DNA of 64,000 nucleotides from Lachnospiraceae bacterium UBA6987 (GCA_002449955.1 DJYD01000027.1:7934-71933), one strand, 5' to 3'; shown: positions 52,478 through 61,486, counted from the first letter of the stretch. The notes: generated from the letters alone by a model not told the origin. Program-made: numbers and translations.

Positions 52478-54901
52478 ATGGAATTATTGGATTATGAGAA
52501 AGAACATCTGCAGAGGCTCCGCAGACAGCTCTCCGAGTGCACGGTGCTGCTGCAGAAAAACGGAGCCTTTCCGCTCGAGCGTCCCGGCAGGATCGCAGCC
52601 TTCGGAAGCGGTGTGCGTCATACCGTAAAAGGCGGGACAGGCTCGGGCGAGGTCAACTCGCACTTTTTCGTCACGATCGAACAGGGCCTTGCAGAGGCCG
52701 GCTTTACGCTGACAAGCGGCGCCTGGCTGGATGCTTATGACGAGCTCCTTGTGAAAGCGAAAAAGGCCTGGATCAAAGACCTTAAAGCGAAAGCGAAGGC
52801 AGCGAAAAAACCGGCATTTTTGTCGGCTATGGGTGCGGTCATGCCGGAACCTGAATATGATCTTCCACTTGACGGGGAGGCTGGCGCCGCCATTTATGTC
52901 GTCTCCCGGATCAGCGGCGAAGGCAGCGACCGCATGCCGGTCAAGGGCGATCTGCTTCTGACAGATTCCGAGGTCCGGGATATTCTCGCTTTAAATAAGC
53001 GCTTTGCGCGTTTCATGCTGGTGTTAAATGTCGGCGGCCCCGTCGATCTTTCTCCCGTGCAGTCGGTGGGCAATATCCTGCTGCTGTCGCAGCTTGGCGC
53101 GGAAACAGGCAGCGTGCTTGCCGATATCCTTCTGGGGAAGGCCGTTCCCTCGGGAAGGCTCGCGAGCAGCTGGGCCGCGGCCGCGGACCTTCCGAAGATC
53201 GGAAGCTTCGGAGAGAAGTTCGAGACAGACTATAAAGAGGGGATCTACGTCGGTTACCGTTACTATGAAGCCGCGGACGTAAAGCCGTTATATTCCTTTG
53301 GCTTTGGGCTTTCCTATACGGAATTTGCCCTGAGCGCGAAGGCTGTTGAGGCAAATGGCAGCAGGATCAGTGTGACTATGCGGGCGGAAAATACAGGCGC
53401 CTTCCCCGGCAAGGAAACCGCGCAGGTCTATGTGGCAGTCCCCGAAGGCCTTCTGGACCAGCCGCGAAAGGTGCTGGCAGGTTTTGCCAAGACGCGTGAG
53501 CTTGCACCGGGAGAGAGCGAAGAGCTGACGGTGTGCTTTGATCTGCAGGAACTGGCCTCGTTTGATACGGCACGCGCAGCCTGGATCCTTGAAAAGGGTG
53601 ACTACGTGGTGCTTGCCGGCCGCTCCTGCGCGCAGGCAAAACCGCTCGCCCTGCTGCGTCTGGATGCGCAGGTGACTGTTTTGCAGGTAAAAAATATACT
53701 GGGAAGGCCGGGCTTTGACGACTGGAAGCCGGGGAAAAAAGAGGCGGACGTGCCTGCCGGCCTACCGGTTATTGCCATAAGCAGCGGAGTCTTCCGGACG
53801 GAAACCGTGGATTATGCCTCCGAGGATCCGGTGGATGAGGCGATAAATCGTCTTACGGATAAGGAACTTGCCTATGCCTGCACCGGCGCTTTTGATCCAA
53901 AGGGCGGGGCACTAAGCATCATCGGCAATGCGGGACGGAAGGTTCCCGGCTCTGCCGGTGAGACAACATCTGCCGTAAAAAAGGGCCTGTTCCCGCCGGC
54001 GTCCATGGCGGACGGTCCCGCCGGCCTGCGGCTTGCATCGCGGTATTATTACGATACCAAAGGCCGTCTCCATACGATCGGCCACGGCGCTATCCCGGAG
54101 GGGATCATCGACCTTCTGCCCGGTCCGGCAAAGCTTGCCCTGGACTTCTTCGCCGGGGAGAAAAAGGCTCCGAAAGGCGTGAAAGAGTATTTTCAGTATG
54201 CGACGGCGCTTCCGATCGCGGCTGCTTTAGCGCAGAGCTGGAACACCGCATTTGCGGAGGACTGCGGCAACATCGTGGGCGATGAAATGGAACGCTTCGG
54301 CGTGAACATCTGGCTGGCGCCGGCACTCAATATCCACCGGAGCGTCCTGTGCGGACGGAATTTCGAGTATTTTTCCGAGGACCCGCTCGTCAGCGGACGC
54401 ATGGCAGCTGCTATTACACGCGGCGTGCAGCGTCATCCGGGAAGAGCGGTGACGATCAAGCATTACGCAGCCAATAACCAGGAAACAAACCGTTACGGCA
54501 ATTCGAGCAATGTGTCCGAACGGGCTTTGCGCGAGATTTATCTGAAAGGCTTCGGCATCTGCATCAGGGAGGCCGCGCCGCATTGCGTGATGACCTCGTA
54601 CAACCTGATCAACGGTTTCCATGTCACGGAACGCTGCGATCTCTGTACCGATGTCCTGCGGCATGAATTCGGCTTTGAAGGCGTCGCCATGACCGACTGG
54701 TGGATCAGTGCCATGATGAGCGGTCAGGGAGCAAATGCCGGAAGAGCGATGGCCGCCGGTACCGACCTGATGATGCCCGGGAGCAAGAAGGATCATGCGG
54801 ATATTCTGGAGGCACTTGCGGAAGGAAAACTAAGCCGCAGGCAGCTGGAAATCAATGCTTCCCGTGTCAGCAGACTCGTTCGTCATTTGACAAAAACTTA
54901 A
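52478..54901 (+). CDS. GH3 beta-glucosidase-like enzyme with reversed domain order
   Basis: An 807-residue glycoside hydrolase of family 3, which removes terminal beta-linked sugars. The domain order is swapped: the GH3 C-terminal sandwich domain comes first (TVLLQKNGAFPLE; SSWAAAADLP; EGIYVGYRYYE), then a fibronectin-III-like domain (about 290-400), and the catalytic TIM barrel last (from about 485: LTDKELAYACTGA, PASMADGPAGLR, GRNFEYFSEDP, AIKHYAANNQE-like). The nucleophile Asp is in GVAMTDWWIS. No signal peptide, so substrates are taken up first. This arrangement is known from rumen and gut Clostridia. GAGAGAGG lies before the ATG. Confidence 0.88.
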   Translation: MELLDYEKEHLQRLRRQLSECTVLLQKNGAFPLERPGRIAAFGSGVRHTVKGGTGSGEVNSHFFVTIEQGLAEAGFTLTSGAWLDAYDELLVKAKKAWIKDLKAKAKAAKKPAFLSAMGAVMPEPEYDLPLDGEAGAAIYVVSRISGEGSDRMPVKGDLLLTDSEVRDILALNKRFARFMLVLNVGGPVDLSPVQSVGNILLLSQLGAETGSVLADILLGKAVPSGRLASSWAAAADLPKIGSFGEKFETDYKEGIYVGYRYYEAADVKPLYSFGFGLSYTEFALSAKAVEANGSRISVTMRAENTGAFPGKETAQVYVAVPEGLLDQPRKVLAGFAKTRELAPGESEELTVCFDLQELASFDTARAAWILEKGDYVVLAGRSCAQAKPLALLRLDAQVTVLQVKNILGRPGFDDWKPGKKEADVPAGLPVIAISSGVFRTETVDYASEDPVDEAINRLTDKELAYACTGAFDPKGGALSIIGNAGRKVPGSAGETTSAVKKGLFPPASMADGPAGLRLASRYYYDTKGRLHTIGHGAIPEGIIDLLPGPAKLALDFFAGEKKAPKGVKEYFQYATALPIAAALAQSWNTAFAEDCGNIVGDEMERFGVNIWLAPALNIHRSVLCGRNFEYFSEDPLVSGRMAAAITRGVQRHPGRAVTIKHYAANNQETNRYGNSSNVSERALREIYLKGFGICIREAAPHCVMTSYNLINGFHVTERCDLCTDVLRHEFGFEGVAMTDWWISAMMSGQGANAGRAMAAGTDLMMPGSKKDHADILEALAEGKLSRRQLEINASRVSRLVRHLTKT

Positions 54902-54925
54902 CTTTTGAAACCGCCCTCTGCTTTG

Positions 54926-54954
54926 TTGACATTGCATTTTTTCGCGCGTATAGT
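54926..54954 (+). promoter_or_regulatory. Promoter of gap
   Basis: A consensus TTGACA and TATAGT, 17 bases apart, suit a strongly expressed glycolytic gene. A 10-base inverted repeat starts just after the -10 box (see next feature). Confidence 0.8.
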
Positions 54955-54956
54955 TA

Positions 54957-54991
54957 GGACAGACCGGATCTTGCGAAAGCACGGTCTGTCC
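54957..54991 (+). promoter_or_regulatory. Inverted repeat at the gap transcription start
   Basis: GGACAGACCG and CGGTCTGTCC are exact complements separated by 15 bases; the left arm lies where transcription should start. It could be a repressor operator or, if transcribed, a 5-prime stem that protects the mRNA. GTTTTC follows, a poor T tail for a terminator. Confidence 0.55.
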
Positions 54992-55065
54992 GTTTTCTGC
55001 ACAAATAACGTTATCTCCCGTGCGGAAATCGAAGGAATTACTGTCACAATCCGGAGGAAAAAAAC

Positions 55066-56130
55066 ATGGCAATTCAAGTAGGCATCAACGGTTTCGGACG
55101 AATCGGACGTATCGCACTGCGCAGCATGATCGAACGCGGCAGCCACAGCTACCGCATCAGCGGCATCAACCTGCGCAACGCTGACCTTGACTTCATGGTT
55201 TATCAGGTCAAATACGATTCGGTTTTCCGCACCTTCATGGGCAATGTCGAACATGATGGCAAGAATCTGATCGTGAACGGACAGAAGATCCGCGTGTACA
55301 GCTACGACAAGGCAGAAGATATTCCGTGGGATGACTGCTATGCTGAATACATCATCGAATCGACCGGCGCATTTCTGACTACCGAAGCCGCTTCCGCACA
55401 TTTGAAGAACGGCGCGAAGAAGGTCATTTTGTCGGCACCGGCAAAGGACAAAGTGACGCCCACCTTTGTCATGGGTGTGAACAACGAGACATATAAGCCT
55501 GATATGGATGTCGTGTCGAACGCATCCTGCACCACGAACTGCCTGGCTCCGATGGTGAAGGTCATCAATGACAAGTTCGGCATCAAAGAAGGACTGATGA
55601 GCACCATCCACGCGGCAACGGCCAAGCAGAAACCGGTCGACTCCCGCGGCGGCAGAGACTGGCGTACCGGCCGCAGCGTGCTCGGCAACATCATCCCGTC
55701 CTCCACGGGCGCAGCCAAGGCCGTGGGCCTCGTCATTCCCGAACTGAACGGCAAACTGACCGGCATGAGCTTCCGCGTTCCGACCGCTGACGTTTCCGTG
55801 GTCGACCTCACGGCCAAGCTGAAGACCAAGACCACCTACGACGAGATCTGCAAGGTCATGGAAGAGGCGGCAAAGGGCAATATGAAGGGCATCATCGCCT
55901 GCACGAAGGACCCGGTCGTTTCCACCGACCTTACGGGTTTCCCGCAGACCTGCATCTTCGACGAACAGGCCGGCATCATGCTGGGCGAAGACTTCGTGAA
56001 GCTGATCGCCTGGTACGACAATGAATGGGGTTACACCTGCAAGCTGATCGATCTGATGACCTATATGTACGGTGTGGATCATCCCGCTGAAATCTTCTCT
56101 GATGAACGCGGCAGCATCCTGCCGAGATAA
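55066..56130 (+). CDS. gap: Glyceraldehyde-3-phosphate dehydrogenase
   Basis: A 354-residue GAPDH of glycolysis, oxidising glyceraldehyde-3-phosphate to 1,3-bisphosphoglycerate. The N-terminal nucleotide fold is VGINGFGRIGRIALR; the catalytic Cys is in NASCTTNCLAP and its His is in STIHAATAKQK. The end AWYDNEWGYTCKLIDL corresponds to the NEWGYS region. It is about 20 residues longer than common bacterial GAPDH. The position after strand 2, usually VAIND with an Asp that favours NAD, reads SGINLRNADLD. GGAGG precedes the ATG. Single gene, terminator at 56153-56200. Confidence 0.95.
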   Translation: MAIQVGINGFGRIGRIALRSMIERGSHSYRISGINLRNADLDFMVYQVKYDSVFRTFMGNVEHDGKNLIVNGQKIRVYSYDKAEDIPWDDCYAEYIIESTGAFLTTEAASAHLKNGAKKVILSAPAKDKVTPTFVMGVNNETYKPDMDVVSNASCTTNCLAPMVKVINDKFGIKEGLMSTIHAATAKQKPVDSRGGRDWRTGRSVLGNIIPSSTGAAKAVGLVIPELNGKLTGMSFRVPTADVSVVDLTAKLKTKTTYDEICKVMEEAAKGNMKGIIACTKDPVVSTDLTGFPQTCIFDEQAGIMLGEDFVKLIAWYDNEWGYTCKLIDLMTYMYGVDHPAEIFSDERGSILPR

Positions 56131-56152
56131 TTATAAGCAGCTTTGCTTCATG

Positions 56153-56200
56153 AAGAAGGAAGGGCGCGCCGCGGCGTACCCTTCCTTCTTGCTTGTTTTT
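56153..56200. terminator. Bidirectional terminator between gap and murG
   Basis: A 12-base perfect stem (AAGAAGGAAGGG / CCCTTCCTTCTT) with a 14-base GC-rich loop, followed by GCTTGTTTTT on the plus strand. Confidence 0.8.
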
Positions 56201-56212
56201 AACGTTCAGTTT

Positions 56213-57322
56213 TTATTCCTCTGCGGGGTCTTTTTTTCTTCCGGGACGCCTGTGATTCTTTTCGCGGATCACTTCTTCCAGGGTATCGCAGATCACGGGA
56301 ATCGCTCTTGCCTGAGGGCTCCCGGACATTGCGTTAATGTACGGAGCAGGATCCGCATACAGCTCCTGCACCGCCCTGATCAGGCTTTCCGGCGTCAGGT
56401 CATCCTGCAGGAGGACCTTGCTGTAGCCGTGCTTTTCGAAGGATTCGGCATTCAGGATCTGGTCGCCCCTGGAGGCGGAGGTCCCGAGCGGGATCAGAAG
56501 AGCCGGTTTTTTGAGGGCGACCAATTCAAAAATCGCGTTGGCGCCGGCGCGGGAAACCACAAGGTCTGCCGCGGCAAAAAGATCCGGCAGCTCTTCGTTA
56601 ATGTATTCAAACTGTCTGTAGCCTTCGGCTTTAACGCTGTCATTACCCTTGCCCTTCCCGACGAGGTGGACAATATGGAACTGCTGCAGAAGCTCGGGCA
56701 GCGCTTTCCAGACGGCTTCGTTGACCGAGGCAGCGCCGAGACTTCCGCCGACCACCATGAGAAGCGGTTTTTTGTCATCGAAGCCGAGAAATTGCAGGCC
56801 TCTTTCCTTGTCGCCGGCAAAAAGCTCGGCGCGGACAGGACAGCCGCTGACGGCGGATTTCCCTTCGGGCAGATATTTCAGCGTCTCCGGAAAATCACAG
56901 AGCACGCGGTCTGCGGAGGAAAAGCACAGTTTGTTGGCAAGGCCGGGCGTCAGATCCGCTTCATGGATCACGCAGGGGATGCCCAGACGGTGTGCGGCCC
57001 AGACAACGGGAGCCCCGACAAAGCCGCCCTTGGAGAAAATGGCTGCCGGGTCAAGTTTTTTCAGCACGCGTTTTGCCTCGCCGACCCCCTTCAGAACCCG
57101 GCCCGGGTCCGTCAGGTTTTTCAGGCTGAAGTAGCGGCGGAGTTTTCCGGTCGAGATTCCGGTATACGGAAGGCCTGCCTTTTCCGCAAGCGTTTTCTCG
57201 ATCCCGTCATAGGAACCGATATAGTGAACCTCGTAGCCGCGCTTAATCAGCTCGGGAACGAGAGCGAGATTCGGGGTAACATGTCCGGCGCTTCCGCCGC
57301 CGGTAAGAATAATTGTCGGCAT
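56213..57322 (-). CDS. murG: UDP-GlcNAc:undecaprenyl-PP-MurNAc-pentapeptide transferase
   Basis: A 369-residue GT28 enzyme making lipid II on the inner face of the membrane. The first glycine loop is LTGGGSAGHVTPNLAL, the second is VVGGSLGAASVNEAV, and the donor-binding region is VSRAGANAIFELVALKKPALLIPL. Start at MPTIILTGG: AAAGG lies upstream, and longer in-frame extension carries no homology. It is separate from the usual mur/division cluster and convergent to gap. The last 25 residues are basic and variable. Confidence 0.93.
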   Translation of the reverse strand: MPTIILTGGGSAGHVTPNLALVPELIKRGYEVHYIGSYDGIEKTLAEKAGLPYTGISTGKLRRYFSLKNLTDPGRVLKGVGEAKRVLKKLDPAAIFSKGGFVGAPVVWAAHRLGIPCVIHEADLTPGLANKLCFSSADRVLCDFPETLKYLPEGKSAVSGCPVRAELFAGDKERGLQFLGFDDKKPLLMVVGGSLGAASVNEAVWKALPELLQQFHIVHLVGKGKGNDSVKAEGYRQFEYINEELPDLFAAADLVVSRAGANAIFELVALKKPALLIPLGTSASRGDQILNAESFEKHGYSKVLLQDDLTPESLIRAVQELYADPAPYINAMSGSPQARAIPVICDTLEEVIREKNHRRPGRKKDPAEE

Positions 57323-57364
57323 GATGTGACCTTTCTGTCTGCGCCTTTTTCTGACGCCGCGGCC

Positions 57365-57393
57365 ATCATAGCACACTTTTTGCTTTTCGTACA
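57365..57393 (-). promoter_or_regulatory. Possible promoter of murG
   Basis: On the minus strand an extended -10 box (TGC TATGAT) lies about 40 bases before the start codon. The -35 region (TGTACG) is poor, so the TGn extension would have to compensate. Confidence 0.4.
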
Positions 57394-57493
57394 GACACAA
57401 TCGGTGCGGGATGGGCGGGAAGACTGCCAGGTGCGGGACCTTATGAAAGAGGGCGGCTTTGCGGGATGGCGATGAGCCGCCTGCATAAAAGCA

Positions 57494-57522
57494 TTGCCAG
57501 ATGGACCGGGAAAGAGTACAAT
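57494..57522 (+). promoter_or_regulatory. Promoter of the MBL hydrolase gene
   Basis: TTGCCA and TACAAT with a 17-base spacer, about 50 bases before the start codon. Confidence 0.6.
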
Positions 57523-57570
57523 AAAACAGGCTCCGCTTCCGCGTGATTTCCGGCGGAGATGAGGAAATGC

Positions 57571-58569
57571 ATGACTGTCGATGAATTGGAGAAAAAAGTT
57601 CGGATAGAGCAGCGGAAAAAGACGAAAAAGCAGCGTAAAAACAGACGCCTGCTGTGGACCTTTCTGGGGCTCCTTCTGCTTGCCTGCGGCCTTGCTGTTG
57701 CCCTCGTAAAGCTTGCCGGTGAGGAGCGGGGAGACCGCCCTGAGGCGCAGACCTTTGCACCCTCATCGGAACCGGCTGACGGGGTAAATGCCCGGATCGA
57801 TGTAATCGACGTGGGGCAGGGCAGCGCGATGCTCATCGTGAGCGGCAGCGAAGCCATGCTGGTGGACGGCGGCGGAAGGGAGCATTCTTCGAAAACGGTT
57901 GCCTATCTGAAGGCGCGCGGCGTCAGCCGGCTGAAATATATCGTTGCCACGCACTACGATGCCGATCACCTCTACGGCGCGGTCGGTGCCCTGGAGGCCT
58001 TCCCGGTGGAAAAGGTCCTGGTGCCCGATTATGAGACGGATACGTATGTATACCAAAGTTTCAGAAACCATCTTGCGGGGAAAAATGCAGAGGTGATTCA
58101 TCCGTCTCCCGGGGATAGCTATACGCTCGGAACATGCCGTTTTACGGTGCTCGCACCATGCGGCACCGCGTACGAAGCCGAAAATGATTACTCGCTCGCA
58201 TTTCGCCTGACTGACGGGGAGCACTCGCTCCTTGTGACCGGCGATGCGGAGCTCGAAAGCGAAACGGAGATGCTGGCAAACAACAGAGGAGATAGGCGCC
58301 TTAAGTCCGACGTGTATCTCGTCAGCCACCATGGGAGCGCCTCGTCGAGCTCCGCGGCATTTCTCGCGGCGGTGAAGCCTTCCTTTGCCGTGATCAGCTG
58401 CGGCGCGGGCAACGATTACGGACATCCGAAAGAAGCGGTATTAAGCCGGCTGAAGCTGCTCGGGACTGCGCTTTACCGCACGGACAAGCAGGGCGACATC
58501 GTCTTTCTGTTTACGGAGGAAGGCATTCTGTGGGAACAGGCGCCGGCAAACGATTTCACAGCGGGTTAA
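57571..58569 (+). CDS. Membrane-anchored metallo-beta-lactamase-fold hydrolase (ComEC C-domain-like)
   Basis: A 332-residue protein. A highly basic N-terminus (RIEQRKKTKKQRKNRR) precedes one membrane segment (LLWTFLGLLLLACGLAVALV), so the catalytic part faces outward. The hydrolase domain (from about 70) has DVGQGSAMLIVSG, the zinc motif THYDADHLYGAV (HxDxDH, where classic enzymes have HxHxDH), VTGDAELESE and VSHHGSASSSS. It most resembles the soluble C-terminal nuclease-like domain of the DNA-uptake protein ComEC, so extracellular DNA cleavage is possible. Start chosen for GAGG six bases before; an ATG four codons earlier is an alternative. Confidence 0.85.
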   Translation: MTVDELEKKVRIEQRKKTKKQRKNRRLLWTFLGLLLLACGLAVALVKLAGEERGDRPEAQTFAPSSEPADGVNARIDVIDVGQGSAMLIVSGSEAMLVDGGGREHSSKTVAYLKARGVSRLKYIVATHYDADHLYGAVGALEAFPVEKVLVPDYETDTYVYQSFRNHLAGKNAEVIHPSPGDSYTLGTCRFTVLAPCGTAYEAENDYSLAFRLTDGEHSLLVTGDAELESETEMLANNRGDRRLKSDVYLVSHHGSASSSSAAFLAAVKPSFAVISCGAGNDYGHPKEAVLSRLKLLGTALYRTDKQGDIVFLFTEEGILWEQAPANDFTAG

Positions 58570-58635
58570 GCTGAGGGGCAGACGCTTATTGCTATAGGTT
58601 CAGACCCAGTAAGTATTAGGGAGGGAAATAGATCA

Positions 58636-59976
58636 ATGATCAGACTGGAAGAGAAGAACGCGAAGACTTTCGTGAGTGACGAAGCCTGGGCGCAGGCAGT
58701 GAAGGACGCCGAGGCGGCGGAAAAAGTCCTGAAGAGCAGAGAAGGCGCGGGGAATGACTTCCTCGGCTGGATCGATCTGCCGGAGGACTACGACAAGGAA
58801 GAATTTGCCCGCATTGAAAAGGCGGCGGAAAAGATCCGTAAGGACAGCGACGTGCTTGTGGTCGTCGGCATCGGCGGCTCGTATCTGGGGGCGCGTGCGG
58901 CGATCGAACTGCTGCAGCATCCGTTTGCGGCAGCCCTTTCTTCCGAAAAACGCGGCGGTCCGCAGATCGTCTTTGCCGGCAACCAGTTAAGCAGCGCATA
59001 CCTGAGCGGTCTTAAGGACCTGTTGGAGGGAAAGCGCTTTTCCATCAACGTCATCTCCAAATCCGGAACAACGACCGAACCCGCGGTGGCCTTCCGTCTG
59101 CTGAGGAGCCTTTTGGAGGGACGAGTCGGAAAGGAAGAAGCGGCGGGGCGCATTTACGCGACGACCGATAAGGCGAGAGGCGCGCTGAAGACGCTCGCAG
59201 ACAGCGAAGGCTACGAGACCTTCGTGGTGCCGGATGATGTCGGCGGCCGCTATTCCGTGCTGACGGCAGTAGGCCTGCTCCCGATCGCGGCGGCGGGAAT
59301 CGACATCCGCGCGCTCATGGAAGGCGCTGCGGAGGAGAGAACGCGTCTCCTGAACGCACCCTTTGAGGAAAATGACGCGCTTCGCTACGCAGCCCTGCGC
59401 AATGCCTTATACCGCGGGGGCAAGAAGGTCGAGATCCTGGCCAACTACGAGCCCGGCCTGCACTACGTCGGCGAATGGTGGAAGCAGCTCTACGGCGAGA
59501 GCGAGGGCAAGGACGGGAAAGGCATCTTCCCGGCAGCCGTCGATCTGACGACCGATCTGCATTCGATGGGCCAGTTTATTCAGGAAGGCGAGCGCATCCT
59601 CATGGAAACGGTGGTCGCTGTGGACGATCCCGGCGCGCAGGTGCTGATGAGCGAAGAAAAAAGCGACCTGGACGGCCTGAATTACCTGGCCGGCAGGACG
59701 CTGGATTTCGTGAATAAGAGTGCGATGAAGGGGACGATGCTCGCGCATACCGACGGCGGCGTGCCCGTCAGCCTCGTGCACATGGACGGCATGCATGCGA
59801 AGGCGCTCGGCGAGCTATTCTACTTCTTCGAATACGCCTGCGGCGTTTCCGGCTACATGCTGGGGGTCAATCCCTTCAACCAGCCCGGCGTCGAAAGCTA
59901 CAAGAAGAACATGTTCGCCCTGCTCGGCAAGCCCGGCTACGAGGAAAGACGTGAGGAGCTGCTGAAGAGGCTGTAA
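58636..59976 (+). CDS. pgi: Glucose-6-phosphate isomerase
   Basis: A 446-residue enzyme interconverting glucose-6-phosphate and fructose-6-phosphate. Family signatures are [47 protein letters not shown] and [14 protein letters not shown], the last with the active-site Gln/Gly and Lys. The length fits the Firmicute short-form Pgi. GGGAGGG lies about nine bases before the ATG. It supplies fructose-6-phosphate for glycolysis and, under the hypothesis in the findings, for the surface polymer. Confidence 0.95.
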   Translation: MIRLEEKNAKTFVSDEAWAQAVKDAEAAEKVLKSREGAGNDFLGWIDLPEDYDKEEFARIEKAAEKIRKDSDVLVVVGIGGSYLGARAAIELLQHPFAAALSSEKRGGPQIVFAGNQLSSAYLSGLKDLLEGKRFSINVISKSGTTTEPAVAFRLLRSLLEGRVGKEEAAGRIYATTDKARGALKTLADSEGYETFVVPDDVGGRYSVLTAVGLLPIAAAGIDIRALMEGAAEERTRLLNAPFEENDALRYAALRNALYRGGKKVEILANYEPGLHYVGEWWKQLYGESEGKDGKGIFPAAVDLTTDLHSMGQFIQEGERILMETVVAVDDPGAQVLMSEEKSDLDGLNYLAGRTLDFVNKSAMKGTMLAHTDGGVPVSLVHMDGMHAKALGELFYFFEYACGVSGYMLGVNPFNQPGVESYKKNMFALLGKPGYEERREELLKRL

Positions 59977-60096
59977 CCTCATCCGGCCCTTCGGGCCACC
60001 TTCCCCTAAAGGGGAAGGCATAACCTCATCCGGCCTTTCGGGCCACCTTCCCCTAAAGGGGAAGGCATAACCTCATCCGGCCTTTCGGGCCACCTT
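59974..60096. repeat. Tandem 47-base repeat, about 2.6 copies, hairpin-forming
   Basis: Three units start at 59974, 60021 and 60068 with a period of 47 bases. The first two are complete; the third ends after the first hairpin arm. Each unit has two inverted repeats: GGCC(C/T)TTCGGGCC and CCTTCCCCTAAAGGGGAAGG. Units one and two differ at one base. It overlaps the stop codon of pgi, and its end touches the stop codon of the small minus-strand gene. It may act as a terminator region or be a widespread intergenic repeat. Confidence 0.85.
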
Positions 60097-60364
60097 ACGG
60101 CAGGTCGTCTTCGATGATCTGGAGCTCCAGGTAGTCGAAGGGGATCTGCTCGATGAAGGAGTCCTGGCGGAAGCGCGTCTTGGCGATCTTCTGGAATTCC
60201 TTGACGTTTGTATCTAACCAGACCGGGACGGCAAGATCGAATTCCAGACAGATCAGGCGAAGGCCTTCAAAGATTTTAAGCGTGCGTCGCTGCGACCCTT
60301 CCAGGAGAACGACCGTGTCCTTTACGAGATGATTGTCTTTGATGATCTTGCCCCAGATGCGCAT
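60095..60364 (-). CDS. Conserved-looking small protein, function unknown
   Basis: An 89-residue protein, mixed alpha/beta, with no membrane segment (MRIWGKIIKDNHLVKDTVV at the start, WLDTNVKEFQKIAKTRF in the middle, FDYLELQIIEDDLP at the end). I recall similar short proteins in Lachnospiraceae but no function. AAAGGAG lies about nine bases before the ATG. Its stop codon sits exactly at the edge of the 47-base repeat. Confidence 0.65.
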   Translation of the reverse strand: MRIWGKIIKDNHLVKDTVVLLEGSQRRTLKIFEGLRLICLEFDLAVPVWLDTNVKEFQKIAKTRFRQDSFIEQIPFDYLELQIIEDDLP

Positions 60365-60449
60365 GCCTGCAGCTCCTTTTTCGGTAATGATGTTCTCAGT
60401 ATAGAAAAAAACGACAGGAATGACAAGTCAAAATTGACTGCTGATTCAC

Positions 60450-60477
60450 TTGCGCTTTTTAGCGAGTGTGATACAAT
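60450..60477 (+). promoter_or_regulatory. Promoter of fba
   Basis: TTGCGC and TACAAT with a 16-base spacer, about 35 bases before the start codon. Confidence 0.55.
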
Positions 60478-60512
60478 AATAACGAAGTTTAATAGTTCAG
60501 GAGGGTTACCCT

Positions 60513-61472
60513 ATGCCTTTAGTCACTTCGGCAGAAATGTTCGCCAAAGCCTATAACGGCGGCTATGCCATCGGTGCATTCAACGTCAACAACATGGAGA
60601 TCATCCAGGGTATCGTGGAAGCGGGCCGCGAGAACAACGCCCCGCTGATCCTGCAGGTCTCCAAGGGCGCGCGCGCCTATGCGAACCCGATTTATTTAAA
60701 GAAGCTGGTCGAAGCAGCCGTGGAAGATACCGGCCTTCCGATCTGCCTGCACCTCGATCACGGTGATTCCTTCGAAACCTGCAAGAGCTGCGTGGACGGC
60801 GGCTTCACCTCCGTCATGATCGACGCTTCCGGCAAGCCTTTCGAGGAAAATATCGCGATCACCAAGGAAGTCGTGGAATACGCGCACGATCACGGCGTGG
60901 TCGTGGAAGCCGAGCTCGGAACGCTCGCCGGCATCGAAGATGAAGTCAGCCACGCGGAAGGTTCCTACACCCGTCCCGAGGACGTGCAGGAATTCGTGGA
61001 ACGCACCGGCTGCGATTCCCTGGCCATCGCCATCGGCACCAGCCACGGCGCCTACAAGTTCAAACCCGAACAGTGCACCCGCGACGAGAACGGCATCCTG
61101 CAGCCGCCGCCCCTGCGCTTTGACATTCTGGAAGACGTTGCGAAGCGTCTGCCCGGCTTCCCGATCGTCCTGCACGGCTCAAGCTCCGTTCCGCAGGAAT
61201 TCGTGAAGATCATCAATACCTACGGCGGAGCCATGCCCGATGCGGTCGGCGTTCCGGAAGAACAGCTGAGAAAAGCCGCTTCCATGGCGGTCTGCAAGAT
61301 CAACATCGACTCCGACATCCGTCTGGCGATGACCGCGACGATCCGCAAATATTTCGCGGAGCATCCGGCTGATTTCGACCCGAGACAGTACCTGAAGCCT
61401 GCCCGCGCCGCGGTGAAGGCGATGGTCGCTCACAAGCTGGTCAACGTTCTGGGCTGCAACGGAAAAGCTTAA
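60513..61472 (+). CDS. fba: Class II fructose-bisphosphate aldolase
   Basis: A 319-residue zinc aldolase that splits fructose-1,6-bisphosphate. Zinc ligands and family motifs are CLHLDHGDSFE, VEAELGTLAGIEDEV, AIGTSHGAYKF and VLHGSSSVPQEF. Length is normal for the class IIA/B Firmicute type. GGAGGG precedes the ATG. A class II aldolase of this fold can also act as the catalytic partner (GatY/KbaY) of GatZ, but it is about 31 kb from the GatZ-like gene and looks like the general glycolytic enzyme. Confidence 0.93.
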   Translation: MPLVTSAEMFAKAYNGGYAIGAFNVNNMEIIQGIVEAGRENNAPLILQVSKGARAYANPIYLKKLVEAAVEDTGLPICLHLDHGDSFETCKSCVDGGFTSVMIDASGKPFEENIAITKEVVEYAHDHGVVVEAELGTLAGIEDEVSHAEGSYTRPEDVQEFVERTGCDSLAIAIGTSHGAYKFKPEQCTRDENGILQPPPLRFDILEDVAKRLPGFPIVLHGSSSVPQEFVKIINTYGGAMPDAVGVPEEQLRKAASMAVCKINIDSDIRLAMTATIRKYFAEHPADFDPRQYLKPARAAVKAMVAHKLVNVLGCNGKA

Positions 61473-61486
61473 GAAATGAAAAAACA

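Noticed and set aside
54898..56082. A 394-codon minus-strand frame covering gap.
   Set aside because: It is the complement of an undoubted GAPDH gene; the protein has no domain-like pattern.
56072..57475. A 467-codon plus-strand frame opposite murG.
   Set aside because: Shadow of murG; no start site, and the murG motifs are complete on the other strand.
59974..60096. Regular repeats considered as a CRISPR array.
   Set aside because: The units are directly joined with no variable spacers, and no cas gene is near.
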